Assembly: GCA_905198125.1 (NCBI GenBank)
Contig: CAJKBH010000008.1
Coordinates: forward strand, 1-64,000
Reading direction: 5' to 3'
From: an uncultured Porphyromonadaceae bacterium
GTDB taxonomy: Bacteria > Bacteroidota > Bacteroidia > Bacteroidales > Muribaculaceae
Length of the DNA stretch: 64,000 nucleotides
Shown here: positions 30,856-39,059 of the stretch, piece after piece
Position numbering within the stretch: position 1 is the stretch's first letter
Layout: the number at the start of each line of letters is the position of its first letter
Made by a program: the position numbers and the translations under genes
The notes under the pieces: generated by a model
Told to the model about the DNA's origin: nothing
Database searches by the model: none
The model's input: only the letters and a program-made list of their open reading frames with translations

Positions 30856-31332
30856 TTACTTCTTTTTATTAAGGTCAAGAACTTCGGGATTTTTGTCGGC
30901 GAACGGATGTTCCGGACCGTTGAACACGTGCAGGTTGGTCAGCTGCTTGGCGCCAAGCTTGTTCTTGGGGAGCATGCCCTTCACCACCTTGATGAACAAC
31001 GGGTGCTTGCCCTGCATCGTAACCTTGTACGACTTCTTCATCAGGTCGCCGGGAGTGTAGGCGCGCTGTCCGCCGGGATAGCCGGTGAAACGCAGATATT
31101 CGCGCTTCTCCATCTTGCCGCCGTTAAGCTTCACCTTGTCGGCGTTGATGATGATCACGTAGTCGCCACAGTCCATGTACGGAGTGTAGTCCGGCTTGTT
31201 CTTGCCACGGAGTATCTTGGAGACTTCCGAGCACAAACGTCCCAATACCATATCGGTCGCATCGATCAACACCCACTTCTTCTGTATTGTCTCGGGTGTC
31301 GCTCCAAGCGTCTTGTAACTTAATGTATCCAC
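30856..31332 (-). CDS. rplM: 50S ribosomal protein L13
   Basis: 158 residues. Shows the L13 signature LYGRLATKVSxxLRGK in the form VLGRLCSEVSKILRGKNK, and DYVIIINADKVKLNGGKM. First gene of the rplM-rpsI-rpsB-tsf cluster, behind a consensus promoter at 31439-31469 and a leader of about 100 nt that may hold autoregulatory structure. Confidence 0.97.
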   Translation of the reverse strand: MDTLSYKTLGATPETIQKKWVLIDATDMVLGRLCSEVSKILRGKNKPDYTPYMDCGDYVIIINADKVKLNGGKMEKREYLRFTGYPGGQRAYTPGDLMKKSYKVTMQGKHPLFIKVVKGMLPKNKLGAKQLTNLHVFNGPEHPFADKNPEVLDLNKKK

Positions 31333-31438
31333 TTCTTTAAGTAAGATTAAAATATTTGTCCCTCTCTTTCAGCAAGTTGCCAGGCCAATGACAGACTCGC
31401 ATCCCCGAAAGGGCTCGATTTTGGATATAATCGGCTCG

Positions 31439-31469
31439 CAAAATTACAAAAAATTCCCCAAACCACAAA
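31439..31469 (-). promoter_or_regulatory. Consensus promoter of the rplM operon
   Basis: Minus strand: TTTG at 31466-31469, 19 bp spacer, TAATTTTG at 31439-31446, an exact consensus match. Confidence 0.8.
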
Positions 31470-31479
31470 GCCTTATTAG

Positions 31480-31625
31480 TTTAATAAGTTAAAAAAGTTA
31501 ATAGGATTAAGATTGGTTAAAAAAGCTGAAAGATTTAAAAGAGTTAAGATAATACCAAAAGCGGACTCCCTTCATGGCTGAACATTTATCTTGAACTTTT
31601 TTTAAACTCTCTGAACTTTTTAAAC
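31480..31625. repeat. AT-rich imperfect inverted repeat
   Basis: The left arm (AGTTTAATAAGTTAAAAAAG, GAGTTAAGATAAT) and right arm (TATCTTGAACTTT, CTGAACTTTTTAAACT) are roughly inverse. It resembles the repeat at 9828-9920. It fills the gap between the rplM promoter and the lipid kinase gene. No gene is visible. Confidence 0.4.
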
Positions 31626-31630
31626 TAACC

Positions 31631-32632
31631 TTACAGTTTGCGGGTAAAGAGTCGGGTCATCAGGGAATTTAATCTGAAGCGGAAATCGAAATGAAATGAT
31701 TTGAGGGGTGTCAGCAACGGACGGAACTCCGGTGTCTCGGGATTGACGAACAGGCGCAACTGACCGGGATGGCACTTCACCTGTATCGTCTCGGGCATCA
31801 TGATCGGGTCGCCGTCAATATGCGCGGGTCCCGGTTCGTGGCGGATGACGGCCTTCTCCACCTGCATGGTCTGCACCAGCACGTTGCGCTTGATGTAGCC
31901 TGTCAGCATGTCCACGCCGACAATGGCGCGTGTCAGCGGATTGCCTGCATGGATAATGGTGATGTCCAGCAGTCCGTCGCGCAATGACGCGTCGGGGGCG
32001 ATATAGGCGTTATTGCCGTACTGCGAGGCATTGCACACCGCTATCAGGAACGCCTTTACCTTTATGGTGCGTCCGCCGGTGGTAATGCTGTATTCCTTAG
32101 GCTCGTACTTGATATACTTACCGAACACGGCGCGGATATACGACTTCAGGCCGCGATGCTTCATCGAGGCGAAGGCCTGGCTCACGGCGGCGTCGAAACC
32201 GAGTCCGAACGTACAGAAAAACGGCAGGTCGTTGGCTGTGCCGTAGTCGCAGGGCTGCGGATTGTCCAGGGCTATGATCCGCAACGCGTTGTCAATATCG
32301 ATGGACAAATCCAGATGCCGTGCCAGTCCGTTGCCCGATCCGCGCGGTATGATGCCGAGGATTACCGGGGTGCCGCGCAACGCTCCGGCCACCTCGTTGA
32401 CAGTGCCGTCGCCGCCGGCGGCAATCACGGCATAATAATGCTGCTGCACCGCCTCGCTCGCCAGACGGGCGCAGTCGCCGGGTCCTGTGCTCTGACACAC
32501 CGTCACCTCTCGCTCCGGCCCTTCCAAAGCCGCGCGTACACGCCGCTCCACATCCGACACCATCCCGGTGCCCGATATAGGATTTATTATCAGCATGTAT
32601 CGCTTCCTGCGCATCACCTTTTTATTTTTCAA
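31631..32632 (-). CDS. Diacylglycerol/lipid kinase family protein (DagK/YegS-like)
   Basis: 333 residues. Shows the lipid-kinase catalytic head with INPISGTG and the nucleotide-binding AAGGDGTVNEVAGAL, then IPRGSGNGLARHL. A beta-sandwich C-terminal domain follows. The family phosphorylates diacylglycerol, sphingosine-like bases or related lipids; in Bacteroidales, which make sphingolipids, either substrate is possible. Full length. Confidence 0.87.
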   Translation of the reverse strand: MKNKKVMRRKRYMLIINPISGTGMVSDVERRVRAALEGPEREVTVCQSTGPGDCARLASEAVQQHYYAVIAAGGDGTVNEVAGALRGTPVILGIIPRGSGNGLARHLDLSIDIDNALRIIALDNPQPCDYGTANDLPFFCTFGLGFDAAVSQAFASMKHRGLKSYIRAVFGKYIKYEPKEYSITTGGRTIKVKAFLIAVCNASQYGNNAYIAPDASLRDGLLDITIIHAGNPLTRAIVGVDMLTGYIKRNVLVQTMQVEKAVIRHEPGPAHIDGDPIMMPETIQVKCHPGQLRLFVNPETPEFRPLLTPLKSFHFDFRFRLNSLMTRLFTRKL

Positions 32633-32938
32633 AGTTGAAGAGTCAGCTTCCCAAACTCTTTTGACTTAAATATTTCTTTCCTTATAACAACATTTTATGC
32701 CTAAAAATTGCCAATAACTCCTCGGAATGTTAAAAATTTTTACCATTTGCAAATACACCATAATATACATCATGCAGTTTTATCGTCAAAAATGAATCAA
32801 TATTTACAATTTCAAGGTGCTTTAATTGTTAATATATATGAATTAGGTTGCAAAATGACACCCGACTCAGAAAAAGCGTTAAATCAAGTGCAATATAATG
32901 CTCTAAATTAAAAATATGTTGCATAACATATAAATAAA

Positions 32939-32970
32939 TTTGCACACAAATGTCAAAGGTAGTAATTTTG
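32939..32970 (+). promoter_or_regulatory. Consensus promoter of a small-RNA candidate
   Basis: TTTG at 32939-32942, 20 bp spacer, TAATTTTG at 32963-32970, an exact match to the phylum consensus with no protein gene behind it on the same strand. Confidence 0.75.
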
Positions 32971-32976
32971 CAACGT

Positions 32977-33192
32977 CGGACAAGAACAGTCCGGCCCAAT
33001 CATTGAGATTAACCTTAATACCGCGAAACCTGAGTCTTATACCATGAAAGACGGGTAACAAATATAAATGCAAACAACAGGGTAATTGATTATTATTTTG
33101 ACCTTAATCTAAACGTGAAGATGACGGTGAGAATCGTTAAATCTTTAAACGAGGGAATCAGCAGTCGCTGCTTCCCTCGGTTGTTTTTATAC
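32977..33192 (+). ncRNA. Candidate small RNA of about 215 nt
   Basis: Bounded by the consensus promoter above and an intrinsic terminator (stem CGAGGGA at 33150-33156 with TCCCTCG at 33173-33179, inner stem AGCAG/CTGCT, then TTGTTTTT). A 5' hairpin CGGAC / GTCCG is present near 32977-32993. Only very short open frames occur (ATG AAA GAC GGG TAA and the like). The next gene downstream lies on the other strand, so this is not a leader. Not recognised as a known RNA. Confidence 0.5.
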
Positions 33193-33209
33193 CGGAGGAT
33201 GGGACCGAG

Positions 33210-33371
33210 ACGACGCCGGAGGCGTCGAAGGAGCATAGCTCCTTACGGAAACGGCTCCGCGAGGCAGAGACAAGACAACAGAAAAGACGGACGACGCCGG
33301 AGGCGTCGAAGGAGCATAGCTCCTTACGGAAACGGCTACGCAACGCAGAGACAAGAAGGCAGAAAAAAAGG
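33210..33371. repeat. Tandem duplication of an 81 bp hairpin-rich unit
   Basis: Two copies (33210-33290 and 33291-33371), nearly identical over the first 53 bp. Each contains GACGCCGGAGGCGTC and AAGGAGCATAGCTCCTT, both self-complementary. The 88-codon Arg-rich frame across it looks like a by-product. The unit resembles the REP-like intergenic repeats of Bacteroidales. Confidence 0.7.
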
Positions 33372-33389
33372 CCGGAACTGAATCCGGCC
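33362..33389 (-). terminator. Intrinsic terminator downstream of the M3 peptidase gene
   Basis: Minus strand: GGCCGG, 8-nt loop, CCGGCC, then seven T. It lies about 70 bp past the peptidase stop codon. Confidence 0.7.
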
Positions 33390-33410
33390 GCTATCATATA
33401 TAAAAATATA

Positions 33411-33440
33411 ATAATGGCCGGAACAGTGTCCGGCCATTAT
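33411..33440. terminator. Perfect 11 bp hairpin
   Basis: ATAATGGCCGG / CCGGCCATTAT with an 8-nt loop, 20 bp past the M3 peptidase stop codon. Shares its GGCCGG core with the terminator at 33362-33389. Confidence 0.6.
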
Positions 33441-33460
33441 TATATAAGGTGTGGTTGCGA

Positions 33461-35569
33461 TTACTCGATGAAGCCGCGCAGGCGCAGCAGGGCGTTGGCG
33501 TCCGGCTCGTGGCCACGGAACTTCTTGAACAGTATCATGGCGTCCTCGGTGTCGCCGCTCTCAAGTATGTTCTTCTTGAAGCTGGCGGCTGTCTTCTTGT
33601 CAAAGATGCCCTTCTGCTTGAACAGCTCCCATGCGTCGGCCTCCAGCACCTGGGCCCACAGATAGGTGTAGTAACCCGAAGCATAGCCGTCGTCGCCGAA
33701 GATATGCTTGAAGTAGGGACTGCGGTAACGGAAAGTTATTTCAGCCGGCATACCGATTTCCTCGGCCACCTTGGCCTCGAACGCGGCGGGATCCTTCACC
33801 TCGGGCTGCTGGCCATACTTCATGTCGAGCAATGCGGCACCGGCAAGTTCAGTGGTCACGAAACCCTGGTTGAACTTGCGGCTGTCGGTCAGTTTCTGAA
33901 CCAGCGAGTCGGGAACAGCCTCGCCTGTCTTGTAATGCTTGGCATAGCCCTTGATCACTTCCGGCTCGAATGCCCAGTGCTCGTTGATCTGCGAGCACAT
34001 CTCCACATAGTCGCGGTCAACGTTTGTGCCGGCAAGTCCTTTGTACGGAGCGCGCGTCAGCATTCCCTGCAGAGCGTGACCGAACTCATGGAACGTGGTC
34101 TCCACCTCGTCGATGGTCAGCAGCGACGGCGTAGTGGCGGTGGGCTTCGTGAAGTTACCCACATTATATACTATAGGACGGCGCACGTCGCCGTCGGCAT
34201 ATACTCCGGCAGCCTGCATCTGCTCCATCCAGGCGCCCTGGCGCTTGGTGTCGCGGGGGAAATAGTCGCACATCCACACGGCCACATGCTCGCCGGTCTT
34301 GGCGTCCACCACGTCATATACCTGCACGTCCTCCATATATTTGGGAGCGTCGGGCATCGGCACCAGCTTCACGCCGTACAGCTTCTCGGTGGTGTCGAAC
34401 AGACCCTTCAGCACCTTGTCCACACTGAGGTAAGGACGAAGGTCGGCCTCGTCGAAGTTATACTTCTCCTTCTTTACCTTGTCGGCATAATAGTAATAGT
34501 CCCAGGGTGCGATGGTGATGTTGTCGCCATGCTTGTCTGCGTAAGCCTGCATGTCCTTCACCTCCTCGTGCGAGCGCTTTACGGCAGGCTCGAACACCTT
34601 CATCAGCAGGTCGGTGGCGTTTTCGGGAGTCTTGGCCATCACGCGCGACGTCATCATGCTTGCGAAATCCTTGAAGCCCATGATGTGGGCCTTCTCGTCG
34701 CGCAGCTTCACAATCCTGGAGATGACGGGCAGGTTTGAGTTGTCGCCGTACGAAGCCAGGCTGGTGTAACCCTTGTAGATGACTTCGCGCAGACCGCGGT
34801 TGTCGGCATACTGCAGCACGGGGAGTCGGCTCGGGGCATGGAGGGTGAATACCCACAGCCCCTTCAGACCGCGCTTCTCGGCCTCCTCGGCTGCTACGGC
34901 CACCGACGACTCGGGGAGCCCCGACAGGTCGTTCTTGTCGTAGACCACAACGGTGAACTGGTTGGTGGCGTTCAGCAGGTTGCGGTTATACTGTATGAAC
35001 AGCTTTGACAGCTCGTCGTTGACGCGCACCAGTTCCTTCTTCTTGTCGGCGGGAAGGGCTGCGCCCTGTTCGGCGAACTCACGGTAATATTTCTCCACCA
35101 GACGCTTCTGGACCGGGGTCAGCTTCAGCTTGTCGCGGGTGTCGTACACGGCCTTGATCTTGGCGAACAGAGGCTCGGACAGGTTCACGCGGTTCGAAGC
35201 GTCGTTCAGCAACGGAATTGCCTGGTCGGCCATCTCGGCGAACTCCGGAGTGTTCATCGCCTCCATGTAGTGATAGAACACGCCCTGCACGCGCTCCAGG
35301 ATGGGCGACAGATTCTCGAGCGGAAGAATCACGTTGTCGAAATCGGGAGTGGCGCGGTTCACCACGATAGCGTGGATGTTGGCGTCCTGCTCCTCGATGC
35401 CAGCCTTGATGGCCGGGATGAAGTCGGCCGTCGTGATCTTGTCGAACGGCGGGATCTTGTACTTGGTGGTGTATTCCGTCAGAAACGGATTCTGATGTTG
35501 TTCTGCCATGGTGAATGTGGCGTGGCCGGCAAGCGTCACGGCTGCCGCCAGCAGCGCTATTTTCTTCAT
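33461..35569 (-). CDS. Exported M3-family metallopeptidase (peptidyl-dipeptidase Dcp-like)
   Basis: 702 residues. A signal peptide (MKKIALLAAAVTLAGHATFTMA) suggests a periplasmic location. The thermolysin-like zinc motif is HEFGH at 494-498, in TTFHEFGHALQ, with the third ligand Glu about 25 residues on (VEMCSQINEHW). The family removes C-terminal dipeptides or cleaves short oligopeptides. Full length for Dcp. Own promoter inside the end of the next gene upstream. Confidence 0.9.
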   Translation of the reverse strand: MKKIALLAAAVTLAGHATFTMAEQHQNPFLTEYTTKYKIPPFDKITTADFIPAIKAGIEEQDANIHAIVVNRATPDFDNVILPLENLSPILERVQGVFYHYMEAMNTPEFAEMADQAIPLLNDASNRVNLSEPLFAKIKAVYDTRDKLKLTPVQKRLVEKYYREFAEQGAALPADKKKELVRVNDELSKLFIQYNRNLLNATNQFTVVVYDKNDLSGLPESSVAVAAEEAEKRGLKGLWVFTLHAPSRLPVLQYADNRGLREVIYKGYTSLASYGDNSNLPVISRIVKLRDEKAHIMGFKDFASMMTSRVMAKTPENATDLLMKVFEPAVKRSHEEVKDMQAYADKHGDNITIAPWDYYYYADKVKKEKYNFDEADLRPYLSVDKVLKGLFDTTEKLYGVKLVPMPDAPKYMEDVQVYDVVDAKTGEHVAVWMCDYFPRDTKRQGAWMEQMQAAGVYADGDVRRPIVYNVGNFTKPTATTPSLLTIDEVETTFHEFGHALQGMLTRAPYKGLAGTNVDRDYVEMCSQINEHWAFEPEVIKGYAKHYKTGEAVPDSLVQKLTDSRKFNQGFVTTELAGAALLDMKYGQQPEVKDPAAFEAKVAEEIGMPAEITFRYRSPYFKHIFGDDGYASGYYTYLWAQVLEADAWELFKQKGIFDKKTAASFKKNILESGDTEDAMILFKKFRGHEPDANALLRLRGFIE

Positions 35570-35589
35570 ATATTGTTGTTTTGTTTCTG

Positions 35590-35619
35590 CAAATTTAATG
35601 AATTTTATTCAAATTCAAA
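35590..35619 (-). promoter_or_regulatory. Probable M3 peptidase promoter
   Basis: Minus strand: TTTG at 35616-35619, 18 bp spacer, TAAATTTG at 35590-35597. The -33 element lies inside the 3' end of the EEP gene. Confidence 0.55.
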
Positions 35620-36750
35620 AGAGGCCATCAACGGAAAATGGTCAGAAGTCTTGATGCGGTCTTTAGTCACCTTGAGTGGACGCAGGGCGCCGCGGTACAT
35701 TATCTGGTCCAGGTGCAGCCAGAACAGATGCTTGTTGTATGTGATGAGATGTCCGAAGCCCACCTCGGAATAAGCGTCCTTGAATCCGTTGCGGGTCATG
35801 ACGCGCCAGGTGTACGATTCCGGCACGTTGTTCATATCCCCGCACACCACTATCGGGTCCTTGTAATCCTTCAATATCTCGCACAGCAGCTCCAGCTGGC
35901 GCGCCTGTACCGAGAACGCATTCCGCATCTTGCCTAATATGGAGTTCTTGAACTCGCGGGCACTTGCCTTGGCCGTCTCCGTGCCGCGTATGTCCGTTAT
36001 TACCTCCCGCTCCTTGTCGGAGAGGCCGGGCGAGAACAAATGCATGTTCACCAGCAGCAACCGGCGTCCATCGATGTTGACGCGATAGAAGGAATAGTAT
36101 CTCAGCAGCGATCGCCAGTCGTCGGGCAGCTTTACGCCGTTGCGCTCGGCCAGTTGCCGCGCTGGGAGGTTATGAACCGGATATTTGCTGAACACGCGGG
36201 TGTCTTTGCCGGCTTCGTGCGATTCGTAACGGTACAGCACCGCAAACTTCTCCTTGAAATCCTGGGTCAGCCGGGGCACTTCCGATTCCTCCCATTGCTC
36301 CATCTCCTGCAGGCAGATGATGTCAGCGCCGGAATTGAGCATGAATTCGAGGGATTCGTTATACAGTTGGTTCTCGGGGCGGTCACTGCGGCCCGTCATC
36401 AGTTTCTGGTCCCAGCCGTGCAGGCAGTTCCACGACATGACACTGAACTCCGTCCTACCGTCCGTAGGGTTGTTGGGCAGTTTCAGCGGCACGGCCGACA
36501 TGATGGGCGCCGATGCCGCTATCAGCGAGCCGATACCCAATGCGCCGGTAATCCATTTGCCGCTGACGAGCCAGGCCACGGCCGTAAGCGCTGTCAGTAT
36601 GGCAAGATACGGCATCATCATCACTATTACTGCAGGTATGGCCGTGATGGCCGGATTGATGTGTCCGCAATATGCCGACAATATCGTCAGCCCGTACAGC
36701 ACGAACGATGCTATGCGCAGCACCATGCGGACTATCGGTTTGATAATCAT
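35605..36750 (-). CDS. Membrane-anchored endonuclease/exonuclease/phosphatase (EEP) family protein
   Basis: 381 residues. Three N-terminal membrane segments (about 8-90) are followed by an EEP domain: SVMSWNCLHG, the metal-binding Glu of ICLQEMEQWEE, VVCGDMNNVPES and the final SDHFPLMASF. The catalytic part probably faces the periplasm. The substrate may be a phosphodiester or phospholipid. It overlaps the upstream rhomboid gene by 4 bp, so the three genes form an operon. Confidence 0.85.
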   Translation of the reverse strand: MIIKPIVRMVLRIASFVLYGLTILSAYCGHINPAITAIPAVIVMMMPYLAILTALTAVAWLVSGKWITGALGIGSLIAASAPIMSAVPLKLPNNPTDGRTEFSVMSWNCLHGWDQKLMTGRSDRPENQLYNESLEFMLNSGADIICLQEMEQWEESEVPRLTQDFKEKFAVLYRYESHEAGKDTRVFSKYPVHNLPARQLAERNGVKLPDDWRSLLRYYSFYRVNIDGRRLLLVNMHLFSPGLSDKEREVITDIRGTETAKASAREFKNSILGKMRNAFSVQARQLELLCEILKDYKDPIVVCGDMNNVPESYTWRVMTRNGFKDAYSEVGFGHLITYNKHLFWLHLDQIMYRGALRPLKVTKDRIKTSDHFPLMASFEFE

Positions 36751-37601
36751 AGGCTATTACTGTTATTGTTCAACGCGGCCGAGACCTCGTTGAGCGTCTG
36801 TTTCTCGCGCTCGGTCAACGAATCGAATCCCGAGACACGTACTTTGTTCAGCAGCTCGTCCAGCACTTCTTCGGGCTTTCTATCACCCTCATCGATCCTT
36901 TCGGCTGCCTTGCGAGGCTGCATATTCCTGAACGCCTTCGGTTTGCGGCGTCGTGGCTGACGGCCACGGACAGAAGTCTTCACCTTATCGTACAGTATCA
37001 GCAGCAACGGACTCAACGCGCCGCCGATATGGGCGCAATGGGCCGCCACTCCCGAGGCGCCCAACAGCGTCAGGATGACCGTAAACACAGCTATCCATTT
37101 CAGCCTCACCTCCCCTATCAGGAACAGAGGCACGTCCATATCCGGACGACGTATGGCGGCATAGACCATCACGGCGAGTGTGGCCGCCGACGATCCCATC
37201 AGGAACGACCCGCCGGCTCCTGCGTTGGCAGCCATAAGATAGAAAATGCCGCCGGTTATTCCGCCGAGCAGATACAGTCTGAGCACCGCTTTCGGCCCGT
37301 CGGAATCCGACAGCCAGCGGCCGAACCATACCAGCCACAGCATATTGAACAGCAGCTGCAGCGGATTGGCCTGAGCGAACATATATGTGACCAAGGTCCA
37401 CGGCATGGTCAGGAACTGCCCGATGCCGGCCGGCAGCGCGAACACGCGGAGCACCCACGTATCGGGCATCCCCGTAAGCGCGCTCAGGCCCATCGCCAGC
37501 CATATCAGCAGCGATATGGCCACGTTGGCAAGCACCAGCGACGCCACCGTGACATTGCCGCCAAACATGGACACAAGTCTGTAATGTCTGAACTTTCCCA
37601 T
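36747..37601 (-). CDS. Rhomboid-family intramembrane protein with cytosolic tail
   Basis: 284 residues with about six membrane segments. Rhomboid features are present: Asn in LFNMLWLVWFGR, a Ser in the GxSx-like FLMGSSAATLAV, and AHCAHIGGAL with the catalytic His. The GASG motif is changed to GSSA, so activity is likely but less certain than in its neighbour. A basic tail (RRRKPKAFRNMQPRK) leads to a small helical domain (LDELLNKVRVSGFDSL). It lies 3 bp from the other rhomboid. Confidence 0.82.
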   Translation of the reverse strand: MGKFRHYRLVSMFGGNVTVASLVLANVAISLLIWLAMGLSALTGMPDTWVLRVFALPAGIGQFLTMPWTLVTYMFAQANPLQLLFNMLWLVWFGRWLSDSDGPKAVLRLYLLGGITGGIFYLMAANAGAGGSFLMGSSAATLAVMVYAAIRRPDMDVPLFLIGEVRLKWIAVFTVILTLLGASGVAAHCAHIGGALSPLLLILYDKVKTSVRGRQPRRRKPKAFRNMQPRKAAERIDEGDRKPEEVLDELLNKVRVSGFDSLTEREKQTLNEVSAALNNNSNSL

Positions 37602-37604
37602 GCG

Positions 37605-38369
37605 TCAATAGAATCCGTTGCCGTGCAAAGTCCCCTTCTTGCGCCATATCAGCAGGATTATCAGGCCGAACAGCATACCGCCCAGGTGAGCGAAGTGCGC
37701 CACCGTTCCGCCGCCGCTCACGCCGAGGAAGAACTCAAGCACACCGTAGCCTATCACCATCCATTTGGCCTTGATGGGAATGGGGATGAAGAACAGATAC
37801 AGCGGCATGTTGGGGAACACGAAGGCGAATCCCAACAGCAGGCCGAAGATGGCACCCGAGGCACCGACGGTGATATAGGAATTCTTCACCATCTCCATGT
37901 TCTGTATCAGGCTCATGTCGTGGTTGGCGATGGCGGCGTATAGAGCCTGCTCCATGTGGTCGTAGGTCAGGCCGTTCAGACGGGCCAGGTCGCTGATATA
38001 GTCATGCTCCCAGGTCAGCGCCCATACGCCTTCCTGCACCAGGGCCGCGCCCATGCCGCATACCATATAGAACATGAAGAACCGTTTCGAACCCCATGTG
38101 CGCTCCAGTATGGGTCCGAACATGAACAGCGTGAACATATTGAAGAACACGTGGATGAAGCTCCGCTGGTCGTGCAGGAACATATATGTGATGATCTGGG
38201 CCGGATTGAAGTCGGAGGCACCCACATAATGCAGGGCGCAATGCCGGTACAGACCGTTGATAGCAAACGAGGGGAACAACGCCTCGACCACCCATATCAG
38301 CACGTTGATTATTATCAGATTCTTCGTGACAGCGGGCAGATTGAATCTACTTGTGTTAAATGCACTCAT
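37605..38369 (-). CDS. Rhomboid-family intramembrane serine protease
   Basis: 254 residues with six to seven membrane segments. Canonical motifs: Asn in FFNMFTLFMFGPILER, catalytic Ser in GASGAIFGLLLGF and His in AHFAHLGGMLFGL. It cuts membrane proteins within or next to the bilayer. First of the rhomboid-rhomboid-EEP trio, an arrangement common in Bacteroidales. Confidence 0.9.
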   Translation of the reverse strand: MSAFNTSRFNLPAVTKNLIIINVLIWVVEALFPSFAINGLYRHCALHYVGASDFNPAQIITYMFLHDQRSFIHVFFNMFTLFMFGPILERTWGSKRFFMFYMVCGMGAALVQEGVWALTWEHDYISDLARLNGLTYDHMEQALYAAIANHDMSLIQNMEMVKNSYITVGASGAIFGLLLGFAFVFPNMPLYLFFIPIPIKAKWMVIGYGVLEFFLGVSGGGTVAHFAHLGGMLFGLIILLIWRKKGTLHGNGFY

Positions 38370-38485
38370 AATTTCTAAAAACTCCCGTCAAATGGCGGGA
38401 TAGGGCTTATTTCTGCTATTAATAACGCAAAAAATGGCAAAAACTATGAATTCGCGGCAAAAAAGTAAAAAATAACGGATTTTTA

Positions 38486-38516
38486 TTTGTAAATCCTTTA
38501 AATATTGCTATATTTG
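38486..38516 (+). promoter_or_regulatory. Consensus promoter of the HU gene
   Basis: TTTG at 38486-38489, 19 bp spacer, TATATTTG at 38509-38516. The leader is about 100 nt. Confidence 0.8.
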
Positions 38517-38620
38517 TGGTCAAAATAAGAAACCGGGCTGATTGGCCTTAAAAACCTTATTAATCAAACCCCAACACACTAAACCCCGCACAGTATAATC
38601 AATATCAAATACACACACCA

Positions 38621-38884
38621 ATGAACAAGACAGATTTGACGAACGAGATCGCAGCCAAAGCAGGGCTGAGCAAAGCTGATGCCAAGAAGGCACTTGACGC
38701 AACACTGGAGAGCATCGCACAGGCCCTCGTTAACGAGGACAAAGTGCAGCTGATCGGCTTCGGTACATTCGCAGTGGTTGCCAAGGAGGCCCGCACAGGT
38801 ATCAACCCCCGCACTAAGGAGAAGATTGAAATCCCCGCCCGCAAGGTTGTGAAATTCAAACCGGCTGCTGACCTCGGAAAGTAA
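38621..38884 (+). CDS. HU-family DNA-binding protein
   Basis: 87 residues. MNKTDLTNEIAAKAGLSK opens a standard HU/IHF fold with the GFGTF turn and the DNA-bending arm GINPRTKEKIEIPARKVVKF. HU shapes the nucleoid and affects replication and transcription. Single gene with a strong promoter and terminator. Confidence 0.95.
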   Translation: MNKTDLTNEIAAKAGLSKADAKKALDATLESIAQALVNEDKVQLIGFGTFAVVAKEARTGINPRTKEKIEIPARKVVKFKPAADLGK

Positions 38885-38907
38885 TTTCGTCAACAGCGAC
38901 ACATCAA

Positions 38908-38936
38908 AGCGAGTCCCCGGGGGATTCGCTTTTTTC
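38908..38936 (+). terminator. HU intrinsic terminator
   Basis: AGCGAGTCCCC pairs with GGGGATTCGCT (one G-U), followed by six T. Confidence 0.75.
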
Positions 38937-38977
38937 GTCTCCATGCGGTTTCAGTCATGCCGGTTTGCGGCATCAAA

Positions 38978-39008
38978 TTTGTTATGTGACAGAAAAGTGT
39001 TAATTTTG
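38978..39008 (+). promoter_or_regulatory. Consensus promoter of argS
   Basis: TTTG at 38978-38981, 19 bp spacer, TAATTTTG at 39001-39008; leader about 45 nt. Confidence 0.8.
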
Positions 39009-39059
39009 CGTTCTATATATTATTGAATCAACAACAGCAATAGAATCAGTAACATTATA

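Noticed and set aside
32708..32911. 67-codon frame as a small gene
   Set aside because: Strongly AT-rich, no promoter directly upstream, no family pattern; more likely chance. The region 32633-32938 is otherwise without recognisable content.
33115..33381. 88-codon Arg-rich frame and its 79-codon antisense counterpart as genes
   Set aside because: Both are generated by the 81 bp hairpin-rich tandem repeat, the plus frame also runs through a terminator, and their composition is unlike proteins in the window.
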